Below are positions 7,835-15,315 of a DNA stretch of 64,000 bases, in pieces. A program made the position numbers and the translations under genes. Under the pieces are notes generated by a model. The model did no database searches and had not been told where the DNA came from. It was given only the letters and a program-made list of their open reading frames with translations. The stretch's first letter is position 1, and the number at the start of each line of letters is the position of its first letter. Origin of the DNA: Novosphingobium sp. (GTDB lineage: Bacteria > Pseudomonadota > Alphaproteobacteria > Sphingomonadales > Sphingomonadaceae); NCBI RefSeq assembly GCF_027486195.1, contig NZ_JAIXPP010000030.1, positions 1 through 64,000 of the forward strand, written 5' to 3'.

Positions 7835-8218
7835 TCATTTGCCCGATGTGGCCTTGAGATAGGTGATGATCGCCGCGCGATCGCTCGCGCCCGGCACGAC
7901 GAAGTACATCTTCGAGCCTTTGACCATCTTCTGCGGCCCCTGCAGCCACTGGTCCAGGCTGGCCGCATTCCAGACGATGCCGGACGCTTTGAGCATAGGC
8001 GAATAACTGTAGCCAGCTGCCGAGCCGGCCGCGCGGCCAAACACTCCGCGATGCGCCGGGCCGATCCGATTGGCATCGAGGCTATGGCAGGTGCCGCACT
8101 TGGCCTGATAGAGCTTGGCTCCGGGCAGGGTGTCGGCAGACTGGGCCAACGCGGGATGCGTGGGCACCAGCCCGCCAAGACCTGCCAGTGCGAAAGTCAG
8201 GGCGCGCAGGGCGATCAT
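7835..8218 (-). CDS. Exported class I cytochrome c
   Basis: A 127-residue protein with signal peptide 1-25 (HPALA before QSADT), one haem-attachment motif CGTCH (41-45) and an axial-ligand candidate Met104 in GSKMYF. The closing pattern (SDRAAIITYLK) is that of small c2/c-550 cytochromes. It would act as a soluble periplasmic electron carrier. Its ATG overlaps the stop of the truncated haemoglobin gene (ATGA at 8218-8215), so the two are translated together, which suggests electron exchange between them. Confidence 0.9.
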   Translation of the reverse strand: MIALRALTFALAGLGGLVPTHPALAQSADTLPGAKLYQAKCGTCHSLDANRIGPAHRGVFGRAAGSAAGYSYSPMLKASGIVWNAASLDQWLQGPQKMVKGSKMYFVVPGASDRAAIITYLKATSGK

Positions 8219-8727
8219 TTGTCGATGATATCCCGGTGCATCGGCGCGAGCGCGGCGATCAGGCGGTTCTGCGCGCGGAAGGGAATGTGGCGCTTGTTCA
8301 TGGCCACCTGCAGTTCCTCTACAAGGCCGTAGAAGTTGCCTTCCTTCACGTTCATGCTGCGATGCGCCTCGGCCATCGTGCGCCCGGAATAGGTGCAGGG
8401 GCCGTGCATGATCACGCAGAACTGCTCGACCAGCAGCGCCTTGATCTTGGCCTGATCGGCATTCTCGAAAAAGGGCCTTGTCTTCGGGTTCTGCAGCCAG
8501 CGCGCCATGGCATCGTCCATCAGCGCGGTAAGGCCCTCGCGCCCGCCGAAGGTTTCATACAGGTGTTCGTCATCGGTGATGACAGGGGTGGTCGGCGCTG
8601 TGGGTTTGATCGACGGATCGCTCACTGCCGGCTCCTGCACGTCGTACTTGGGAGCAAGGTTTTCCTGTGCGAACGCGGTCGTGGAAGCGCCGAACAGCAG
8701 CGCCAGCGAAAGGGTGGTCTTGAACAT
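8215..8727 (-). CDS. Exported group 1 truncated haemoglobin
   Basis: A 170-residue protein with a signal peptide (1-20, STTAFA before QENLAP) and a 30-residue Pro-rich linker before the globin domain. The domain starts HLYETFGGREGLTALMDD, has the PFFENAD turn, and then HGPCTYSGRTMAEAHRSM, where His122 is the expected proximal haem ligand. Group 1 truncated haemoglobins bind O2 or NO and are usually cytoplasmic; the signal peptide places this one in the periplasm. It is coupled to the cytochrome c gene downstream and begins 24 bases after the DUF3034 gene. NO or peroxide chemistry is inferred only. Confidence 0.85.
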   Translation of the reverse strand: MFKTTLSLALLFGASTTAFAQENLAPKYDVQEPAVSDPSIKPTAPTTPVITDDEHLYETFGGREGLTALMDDAMARWLQNPKTRPFFENADQAKIKALLVEQFCVIMHGPCTYSGRTMAEAHRSMNVKEGNFYGLVEELQVAMNKRHIPFRAQNRLIAALAPMHRDIIDK

Positions 8728-8751
8728 GATCGTGTCCTTGATGAAGCTGGA

Positions 8752-9771
8752 TCAGAAGCCGAGCTGGAGCGAGACGTAGGCACCGTTCTGGCGGGCCAGC
8801 GCGATCTGCCCGAGCCGCGCGTAGGCTGCGGTGATCGAGATGTTGCGCGTGGGCGCATAAGCCACGAACAGGTCGTAGGCGTTCTCCTCGCGGAACGAGC
8901 TGCCACCGAGCGCGCCTTCAAGACGGTTCGACTTGGTGCGGTATTCCCCGCCAACCGCCAGCTTGCGCGTGAGCAGAACGGCGGCCGAGCCCTCGAGCTG
9001 CGCCTTGTAGGCCTGGTCCTTGCCGCCAAGCCCGCCGAAGCCGAGAATGCCGAACTGGTTGGCCTTGGTGAGGCGCACCGTGCCGCTCAGCAGGAGGCTT
9101 TGCGACAGGATGATCTTGGTCGCGGAGGCATAGATGTCCACGCCCTTGCGCTTCAGCCCGAGCGCACCGCCGACGACGGTCTTGTCGTCATTGATCTTGT
9201 ACTGCACGCCGACCGCGACCTGCGGCAGGATCGTGTCCTGATCGAGCACGGCATCGCCGAACAGGCGCAGCTTGGCACCGATGATCGTCTGGCTGATGGT
9301 GTAGCGATTGCCGAGGCCGATCGCAGCACCCACTTCGCGCAGATTGAAGTTCTGCCGAGCGACGGAAAGTTCGAGCCGGTTGTAGAGGCTCACCGCGCCG
9401 CCATAGGAAGCCAGCGTGAAATCCTTGGTATCGACGCCTGTAACAAAGGCGCTTGCGCCAATCTGGTTGCGCGTAGCGTAGCTGCCAATCAGCGCCCAGG
9501 GGACTAGGCCGCCACCACCTGCACCCTCGATCGTGGATACGCCGCCGGTCAGCAGCAGGCGTCCGCCTTGCGGCAGCAACGATCCGCGTGTTTCGGGCAC
9601 CGCCAGTTCGGCCGCCGGACCATCGGCTACGGCGCCATCGGCGGCAGCCATAGCCGAGGATCCCGCCTCAACCGCAGATGGTTCTGCGGCATGTGCGGCG
9701 GAAAGCGGAATGGCGCAAAGCACGATCCCGGCGGAGATCGCGGCGGCGATCTTCGTCTGAACAAACAACAT
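8752..9771 (-). CDS. DUF3034 outer-membrane beta-barrel-like protein
   Basis: A 339-residue protein from ATG 9771, with a signal peptide of about 28 residues (PLSAAHA before AEPSAV) and then alternating amphipathic strands ending in LQLGF, a typical outer-membrane C-terminal signature with terminal Phe. TGGVSTIEGAGGGGLVPWAL and later GLGGKDQAYKAQLEGSAA fit the DUF3034 family. It is the first gene of a same-strand run with truncated haemoglobin, cytochrome c, ECF sigma and anti-sigma. Function of the family is unknown; a pore or an anchor for the periplasmic haem proteins is possible. Confidence 0.75.
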   Translation of the reverse strand: MLFVQTKIAAAISAGIVLCAIPLSAAHAAEPSAVEAGSSAMAAADGAVADGPAAELAVPETRGSLLPQGGRLLLTGGVSTIEGAGGGGLVPWALIGSYATRNQIGASAFVTGVDTKDFTLASYGGAVSLYNRLELSVARQNFNLREVGAAIGLGNRYTISQTIIGAKLRLFGDAVLDQDTILPQVAVGVQYKINDDKTVVGGALGLKRKGVDIYASATKIILSQSLLLSGTVRLTKANQFGILGFGGLGGKDQAYKAQLEGSAAVLLTRKLAVGGEYRTKSNRLEGALGGSSFREENAYDLFVAYAPTRNISITAAYARLGQIALARQNGAYVSLQLGF

Positions 9772-10090
9772 GGTGAGGTATGCTCCCTTGCCCTGCCGGG
9801 TCGATAGTTCCCGGCTTTCGCCAAGGCATACGAAGGGGGCCCTGCTACGGATGCATGCGGGCGGAGATTTTTTCCTCGGGTAGATCTTTTGGGCCGCCTT
9901 GGCACAGGAGTAGCCGCGTCTCATTCTCGCTTCGTGCCGCGCAGTGGGTGCGGATTGGGAATGGCGGGAACGCAGGTGCCGTACTAATTTCGCCGCCTTG
10001 TCGAAATCGCGGTGCCTTGCCGCACACTGTTGCAGGCAGCCCCTGCTGCTTGCCGGGCAACCCGGCCCAGACCGATGAAGGAACCGATCG
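9772..10090. other. Divergent intergenic region with small hairpin
   Basis: This 319-base region separates the DUF3034 gene (minus) from the YCII/DGPF gene (plus) and should carry both promoters. A short GC hairpin, GCCGGG-CAA-CCCGGC (10052-10066), lies 25 bases before the YCII start. The YCII ribosome site is AAGGA at 10078-10082. I see no convincing sigma-70 or EcfG-type promoter pair and no small gene. Confidence 0.4.
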
Positions 10091-10450
10091 ATGCAGTACG
10101 TCCTCCTCTTTCAGGAAAACGCCGAAGAGCGCGGCAAGCGCACTGATCCCGTCGCCGCCGGGCCCTATTGGGGCAGCTGGTCGGCCTATATGGGCGCAAT
10201 CGCGCAAGCCGGTGTGATGGTGGGCGGCAATGGCCTGCAGCCGCCCGAAACCGGCACCACCCTGCGGATCGAGAACGGCACGCGTCACGTTGTTGACGGG
10301 CCGTTCGCCGATACCAAGGAAGCGCTCGGCGGCTATGTCGTGCTCGAAGTCGCCGATCTTGATGCGGCGCTTGAATGGGCCGCGCGCGCGCCCTGTGCGG
10401 CGGCCGGGTCGGTCGAGATCCGCCTGGTGATGGCGCCGCCGGCGGGCTGA
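10091..10450 (+). CDS. YCII-related (DGPF) protein
   Basis: A 119-residue single-domain protein starting MQYVLLFQENAEERGKR, with the signature VDGPFADTKEALGGYVV in the middle. This is the DGPF subgroup of YCII-related dimeric alpha/beta-barrel proteins. It ends five bases before the sigma-factor gene. In many bacteria DGPF proteins sit next to ECF42 sigma factors and are their presumed targets or partners; their biochemical activity is not established. No signal peptide. Confidence 0.88.
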   Translation: MQYVLLFQENAEERGKRTDPVAAGPYWGSWSAYMGAIAQAGVMVGGNGLQPPETGTTLRIENGTRHVVDGPFADTKEALGGYVVLEVADLDAALEWAARAPCAAAGSVEIRLVMAPPAG

Positions 10451-10455
10451 CCACG

Positions 10456-11715
10456 ATGGACGCCGCGCGCCGCCGTTCCTCCGCCGTTGCAGAGCAAGCG
10501 GCGCGCGCGTCCTATGGCCGTCTTCTTGCGCTCGTTTCGGCGCGCACCCGCGATATTGCGGCCGCCGAGGATGCGTTGGCCGAGGCTTTCGCCGCCGCGC
10601 TCGCCCAGTGGGGAGAGCAGGGCGTGCCGGCCAATCCCGAAGCCTGGCTGCTCACCGTCGCCCGCCGCGCGGCCGGCCACCAGCAGGCGCGCGCGGCCAC
10701 AGCTTCCCGCGCCGGAGATGTCCTCGCGCTTTTGGCCGAAGAGCGGGAAGATGCGGCCGCCAGCCCTTTCAGCGATCAGCGGCTGGCGCTCCTGTTCGTC
10801 TGTGCGCACCCGGCGATCGATCCCGATGCGCAGGCCCCGCTCATGCTGCAGACCGTGCTCGGCCTTGATGCCTCCCGCATTGCCGCCGCGTTCCTCGTCA
10901 GCAGCGGCGCGATGGGCCAGCGCCTAGTGCGGGCCAAGCGCAAAATCCGCGATGCGGGCATCGCCTTTGCCGTGCCCGATCCTGCCGATGCGCCCCAGCG
11001 GCTGGGCGGTGTGCTTTCGGCGATCTACGCGGCGTATGGCACCGCGTGGGACGATACGCTCGGCGCGGATTCGCGGCTCGCCGGTCTGCGCGGCGAAGCA
11101 CTGTTCCTTGCTCGCCTCATCGCCGAACTGATGCCGGATCAGCCCGAGGCGCTTGGGCTACTCGCGCTGATCCTCCACTGCGAGGCACGCCAGCCTGCCC
11201 GCCGCGCGCCGGACGGCACCTTTGTGCCCCTGCATGCGCAGGATCCGCTGCTGTGGTCGCGCGAAATGGTGGTGGAAGCCGAAGCGGCGCTGCGCCGCGC
11301 CGCTACATTCGGCGCGCCCGGCCGCTTCCAGACCGAGGCTGCGATCCAGTCGCTCCACGCGCACCAGCGCATGACCGGGGAGCGCTTCACCGGCCCGCTC
11401 GCACGGCTCTACGATGTGTTGGCCGGCATCGCGCCGACTACCGGCGTGATGGTCGCCCGCGCTGTCGCCCATGCCGAAAACGGCGCGAGCAGCGCCGCGC
11501 ACGAACAGTTGAGAGCGATGACCGGCACGCAAACCTACCAGCCATGGTGGGCCGCGCTCGCCCGCGTCTCATGGCTCGCGGGGGATGCGCAGGGCGCCGC
11601 CGCTGCCGCCGCAACGGCCGCCGGCCTCAGCGCAGACCCCGCGATCCGCGCCTTCCTGCTCGGCGGGGGCTACCGCTTTGCCGCAGGCGGTGCGAATGTC
11701 GGCAAACGCGGCTGA
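10456..11715 (+). CDS. ECF42-type sigma factor with C-terminal extension
   Basis: A 419-residue protein from ATG 10456. It has sigma region 2 (EDALAEAFAAALAQWGEQGV, then NPEAWLLTVARR) and region 4 (LGLDASRIAAAFLVSSGAMG, RLVRAKRKI), followed by about 240 residues of helical TPR-like extension including RLGGVLSAIYAAYG and LGLLALILHCEARQPARR. This layout is that of ECF42 (DUF6596) sigma factors, which lack a dedicated anti-sigma factor and need the extension for activity. The DGPF gene immediately upstream is the usual neighbour. It is convergent with the Wzy-like gene (9 bases apart). Confidence 0.88.
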   Translation: MDAARRRSSAVAEQAARASYGRLLALVSARTRDIAAAEDALAEAFAAALAQWGEQGVPANPEAWLLTVARRAAGHQQARAATASRAGDVLALLAEEREDAAASPFSDQRLALLFVCAHPAIDPDAQAPLMLQTVLGLDASRIAAAFLVSSGAMGQRLVRAKRKIRDAGIAFAVPDPADAPQRLGGVLSAIYAAYGTAWDDTLGADSRLAGLRGEALFLARLIAELMPDQPEALGLLALILHCEARQPARRAPDGTFVPLHAQDPLLWSREMVVEAEAALRRAATFGAPGRFQTEAAIQSLHAHQRMTGERFTGPLARLYDVLAGIAPTTGVMVARAVAHAENGASSAAHEQLRAMTGTQTYQPWWAALARVSWLAGDAQGAAAAAATAAGLSADPAIRAFLLGGGYRFAAGGANVGKRG

Positions 11716-11724
11716 CCCTGCCAG

Positions 11725-13281
11725 TCACGCAATCTCCAGCGCGCTGTCGAGTACTAACGGCTCCGCCATCGTGAACCCGCGCGGCGTTGCGGCTTCGCTC
11801 AGCAGCAACGGCGCGTCAGGCATTGCCGGGATGGTGATCGCCGGTGTGGGCGCTGTTAGCGGGCTTTCCGCCGCCGCCCTTGGCGCCGCCACCGACCGCC
11901 GCCGCAGCGAGAGCGCCGCGCCGCTCAGCATCGCGATGTCGGTGCCCGGATCGCAGGTGGGGGATGAGATCGAGGCCATCATCAGGCCCATCATCATCGC
12001 CCAGCCGCACGCCGCTGCTGTCGACAGCGTCTTGTCCGCCACCGGCGTCCACGTCGATTGCCGCAGCGGGCTGAACGCGGTGAGAAAATGGAGCGTCAGT
12101 GTCACCGCCCCGATGATCCCGGTGCAGCCCAGCACGGCCGTCGCCAGGCTGGATGAGCGGAAGCTGCCCGGCCCGATCCCGATGCCGCCGCTCTCGATAA
12201 AGGCGTTGATCCCCTGCCACGCCCAGAACCGGCGCTGCAGCGCGGAGAGCGTTTCGCTCTTCTCCACGGTCATGTGGCGGATCATGTCGGCAAAGCCATC
12301 GGCGAAGCGGGGCTGCCAGATCATCACCGCGCAGCCGGCGACCGTAAGCGCCAGCAGCGCGGCGCCGACCCACAAGGCGCGGTCGACCGGCAGCGCGCCG
12401 GGGAAGAGGACCGCACGCGCACCGACGAGTACGGCATAGGTCGGCAGGCCGGCATAGGCCGTGCTCGATGTGCTGAGCGCCAGCGCGGCCGCCAGCAGGG
12501 CTGCTGCGGGCCCCGTCCAGCGCGGATCGATCCGGCGCAGCCAGCACTCGAACGAGAAAACGAACAGCAGCAGGCCATAGTTGGCAAAGGTCGATGCTTC
12601 GGGAAACAACCCGGTCATCCGCACGAAGCCGAGGTAGGACTGGTCGAGCTGCGCATAAGCCGCGTTGCGGAACACCGAGAGCACCACTTCCGCCGGCGTG
12701 CCCCGGACTACCACCGACATGAAGCCAGTCAGCGCGTGGGCCATGCCCAAAGCCGCCAGCGTGCGGACCAGAACCGCGCGCCCGCTCTCCCGCTGGCAGG
12801 CGACATAGCTAGCAATGCCCGCCAGCAGCGTGCCGATCAGATAGACGGCGGTCGTCAGGTTCTGCGGAGTGAAGACCAGCGGCCGCACCGCATAGACATA
12901 GGCCAGCGTCGAGACATAGCGGGCCTCCACGCGGCCACGCAGTGGGGTCACCTCGATCTGCCCGGCAAACAGGCGCGGCGCGATGAAGGCAAGGGCCGCG
13001 CCATAGATCACGAAGCACACCAGCCAGCCGTTGGCGCGCAGCGCGCGGCCCACCGCCGCCATCTGCCCGGCGCCCGGCACCAGCAGGCGCATGGCGACGA
13101 ACAGCAAGGCGAACTGCACCGGCGGGATCGACGAGTTGCCGAGCACCGGCAGCAGGATCGCCGCCGATCCACCAAACAGCGCCGAAACCAGCGCGAATGC
13201 GAACATCGCCTCGACCGATCCGGCCACGAACAGCGCGAGGCCGACAAGCACCTGCACCGCGCCGATGAAGGTCAATTCCAT
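11725..13281 (-). CDS. O-antigen ligase/polymerase (Wzy)-like membrane protein
   Basis: A 518-residue protein from ATG 13281 with about ten hydrophobic segments and a large central loop. Family-like landmarks are FPEASTFANYGLLLFVF, LALSTSSTAYAGL and GIGIGPGSFRSSSLATAVLG, seen in bacterial O-antigen ligases and polysaccharide polymerases. It would polymerise repeat units on the outer face of the inner membrane. It lies 40 bases after the acetyltransferase in a four-gene exopolysaccharide operon (BY-kinase, glycosyltransferase, acetyltransferase, polymerase). The last 50 residues are Ala/Pro-rich and probably disordered. Confidence 0.78.
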   Translation of the reverse strand: MELTFIGAVQVLVGLALFVAGSVEAMFAFALVSALFGGSAAILLPVLGNSSIPPVQFALLFVAMRLLVPGAGQMAAVGRALRANGWLVCFVIYGAALAFIAPRLFAGQIEVTPLRGRVEARYVSTLAYVYAVRPLVFTPQNLTTAVYLIGTLLAGIASYVACQRESGRAVLVRTLAALGMAHALTGFMSVVVRGTPAEVVLSVFRNAAYAQLDQSYLGFVRMTGLFPEASTFANYGLLLFVFSFECWLRRIDPRWTGPAAALLAAALALSTSSTAYAGLPTYAVLVGARAVLFPGALPVDRALWVGAALLALTVAGCAVMIWQPRFADGFADMIRHMTVEKSETLSALQRRFWAWQGINAFIESGGIGIGPGSFRSSSLATAVLGCTGIIGAVTLTLHFLTAFSPLRQSTWTPVADKTLSTAAACGWAMMMGLMMASISSPTCDPGTDIAMLSGAALSLRRRSVAAPRAAAESPLTAPTPAITIPAMPDAPLLLSEAATPRGFTMAEPLVLDSALEIA

Positions 13282-13321
13282 GGCCGCGCCCTTCCTGCCA
13301 CTTGTGGCTCGCACAGCGCGC

Positions 13322-13876
13322 TCATGGCCGTACGTACCCGTCCCCGGCATGCACCGGCTTCACGAATGCGGCGGGATTGCCCCGCCACACCTCACGTGGC
13401 GGCACATCGGTGAAAACCACCGAGCCCGCCGCGATCACCGCGTGATCACCGATCGTCACGCCGGGCAGCACCGTCACCCCGCGCCCCAGCCAGACGTTGC
13501 GGCCCAGCTGCACTGGCGCCACCCGCACGCCCTGGCCTTCATGCACCGGATGGTGGTTGGTATCGGCCAGCACGCAGCGCGGGCCGATGCGGCAATTCTC
13601 GCCGATCCGCACCCACTGGTGGCAGACGATCTCGACCCCGGCGTTGAGGAAGGCGCGCGCCCCGATTTCGAGCAGCGCACCGGGCCCGACTTCAACCGCT
13701 ACCGGCGCGCCGTGGCAGCTCCAGTTCACCCTCTCGCCGATTGCCAGCCGCCCGCGCCCTTCGATGCGCGGCAGGCCGCTGTGAACGAAGAAGCGCTTGC
13801 CCGGCCGTTCGCCGCGCAGGCGAAGGCGCAGCACGGTCAGCAGGGTGCGCAGTCGGTTGAGCGGCTGCAACCTCAT
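13322..13876 (-). CDS. Hexapeptide-repeat acyltransferase
   Basis: A 184-residue left-handed beta-helix protein of the CysE/NodL/LacA type, with repeats such as ALLEIGARAFLNAGVEI, VRIGENCRIGPRCVL and VWLGRGVTVLPGVTIGDHAV. The catalytic His is in the loop DTNHHPVHEG. It probably transfers acetyl groups to the exopolysaccharide or its sugar precursors. Its ATG overlaps the stop of the glycosyltransferase gene (ATGA at 13876-13873). Confidence 0.85.
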   Translation of the reverse strand: MRLQPLNRLRTLLTVLRLRLRGERPGKRFFVHSGLPRIEGRGRLAIGERVNWSCHGAPVAVEVGPGALLEIGARAFLNAGVEIVCHQWVRIGENCRIGPRCVLADTNHHPVHEGQGVRVAPVQLGRNVWLGRGVTVLPGVTIGDHAVIAAGSVVFTDVPPREVWRGNPAAFVKPVHAGDGYVRP

Positions 13877-15315
13877 GCCAGCGCCTCCAGCACGCCCGCA
13901 TCGAACCGCTCTGGCGCGAAATCACGCGCGCGCGCTGTCGCTTCGGCGGGATCGAAGTGCGGTAACCACTGCTCCAGACGCTGCACCGCCGCAATGAGCG
14001 CTTCCGTCGTCTGCTCGGCAAAGAACAGCCCGGTGCGCCCCTCGACCACGCTGTCGAGCGCGCCGCCTCGGCCATAGGCGACCACCGGCCGGCCCGAGGC
14101 CATGACCTCGACCGGTACGATGCCGAAATCCTCCTCGGCCGTGAACACCAGCGCGCGGCACCGGGCATAGGCGCGGCGCAACTCGCCAAAATCGAGCCGC
14201 GGGATCATCCGGATCGTCGGCCCGGCGCGCTTCTTCAGCATGGCCGCCTGCGGCCCATCACCCACCACGGTCAGCGGCAGGCCCAGCGCGTTGAACGCGT
14301 CGATCGCAAGGTCCGCGCGCTTGTAGGGCACCAGCTGGCCGACCCAGAGATAACCCGGCTCCACCTCGTCCGAAGGCGAAAACAGTGCGGGATCGACCGG
14401 CGGATGCACCACCTCGGCCTCGCGCCGCCAGGCCTTGGCCACGCGCTCGCGGATGAAGTTCGAATTGGCCAGCACCCGGTCGACCCGCGCCGCCGAACTC
14501 GTGTCCCACTGGCGCAGGCCGTGGCACAGCACCGGCATCACCGCGCGCCGCAGCCAGCCCGCTTCGTCGCGATAATCGTGGTAGTGATCCCACAAGTACC
14601 GCATCGGCGAGTGGACATAGCACATATGCAGCGCATCGGGCGCGGGGATCACCCCCTTGGCCGGCCCGCTCTCGCTCGAAATCACGAGGTCGTAGCCGCG
14701 CAGATCCAGCTGCTCGAGCGCCATCGGCATCAGCGGCAGATAGGCCTGGTAGTGCTTGCGCGCCCCCGGCAGCTTCTGGATGAAGCTGGTGCGCACCGTG
14801 CGCGCCCGGATGGTGGCGGACATTGCCGCCGGATCATAGACGTGCGTGAAGATATCGGCTTCGGGAAACAGTTGCAGCAGCCGCTCAAGCACGCGCTCGC
14901 CGCCGCGCATCGTGACCAGCCAGTAATGGATGATCGCCACCCGGCGGAAGCGCCTGCGCGGATCGGCTGGCACGACGGCGCCGGGGCGGACGACAGCCGG
15001 GCGGTGCGGTCCTTCAAGGACCGGCGCCGGGCCCGCCAGCCCGAGGCTTGCCAGATCGAGCCCGGCAAGGTGTCCGGCGCGCGCCGCGGGAAGGGCGGTC
15101 CCCCGCGCCATCGCGGCCTGCGGTGCGACTTCGGCGCTCTCGCCCTGCGCCTCGGCGGCATCGCTCGCCGCATGCGCTTCGCCGCCATGGAACAGGAAAG
15201 GCAAGGCACTGCCCTGTTCGCTCCCCGCAGCGATCAAGGGTTGGCCGTTTCCGGGCGTGGCAGATTGGGGCCGGGGTGAGCGGGGCCGGGGGGAGGGGGA
15301 AGCCGCCTCAGGCAT
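13873..15315 (-). CDS. Group 1 glycosyltransferase with long disordered N-terminus
   Basis: A 480-residue protein. The ATG at 15315 overlaps the BY-kinase stop by eight bases, supporting this start. The glycosyltransferase fold begins only near residue 125 (RRVAIIHYWLVTMRGGERVL), after an Ala/Pro/Gly-rich stretch. The C-terminal GT-B half shows YLWVGQLVPYKRADLAIDAF, FTAEEDFGIVPVEVMASGRP and VVAYGRGGALDSV, the donor-binding E-x7-E region. It builds the exopolysaccharide repeat unit at the cytoplasmic face. An internal start could be used if the N-terminus is not real. Confidence 0.85.
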   Translation of the reverse strand: MPEAASPSPRPRSPRPQSATPGNGQPLIAAGSEQGSALPFLFHGGEAHAASDAAEAQGESAEVAPQAAMARGTALPAARAGHLAGLDLASLGLAGPAPVLEGPHRPAVVRPGAVVPADPRRRFRRVAIIHYWLVTMRGGERVLERLLQLFPEADIFTHVYDPAAMSATIRARTVRTSFIQKLPGARKHYQAYLPLMPMALEQLDLRGYDLVISSESGPAKGVIPAPDALHMCYVHSPMRYLWDHYHDYRDEAGWLRRAVMPVLCHGLRQWDTSSAARVDRVLANSNFIRERVAKAWRREAEVVHPPVDPALFSPSDEVEPGYLWVGQLVPYKRADLAIDAFNALGLPLTVVGDGPQAAMLKKRAGPTIRMIPRLDFGELRRAYARCRALVFTAEEDFGIVPVEVMASGRPVVAYGRGGALDSVVEGRTGLFFAEQTTEALIAAVQRLEQWLPHFDPAEATARARDFAPERFDAGVLEALA

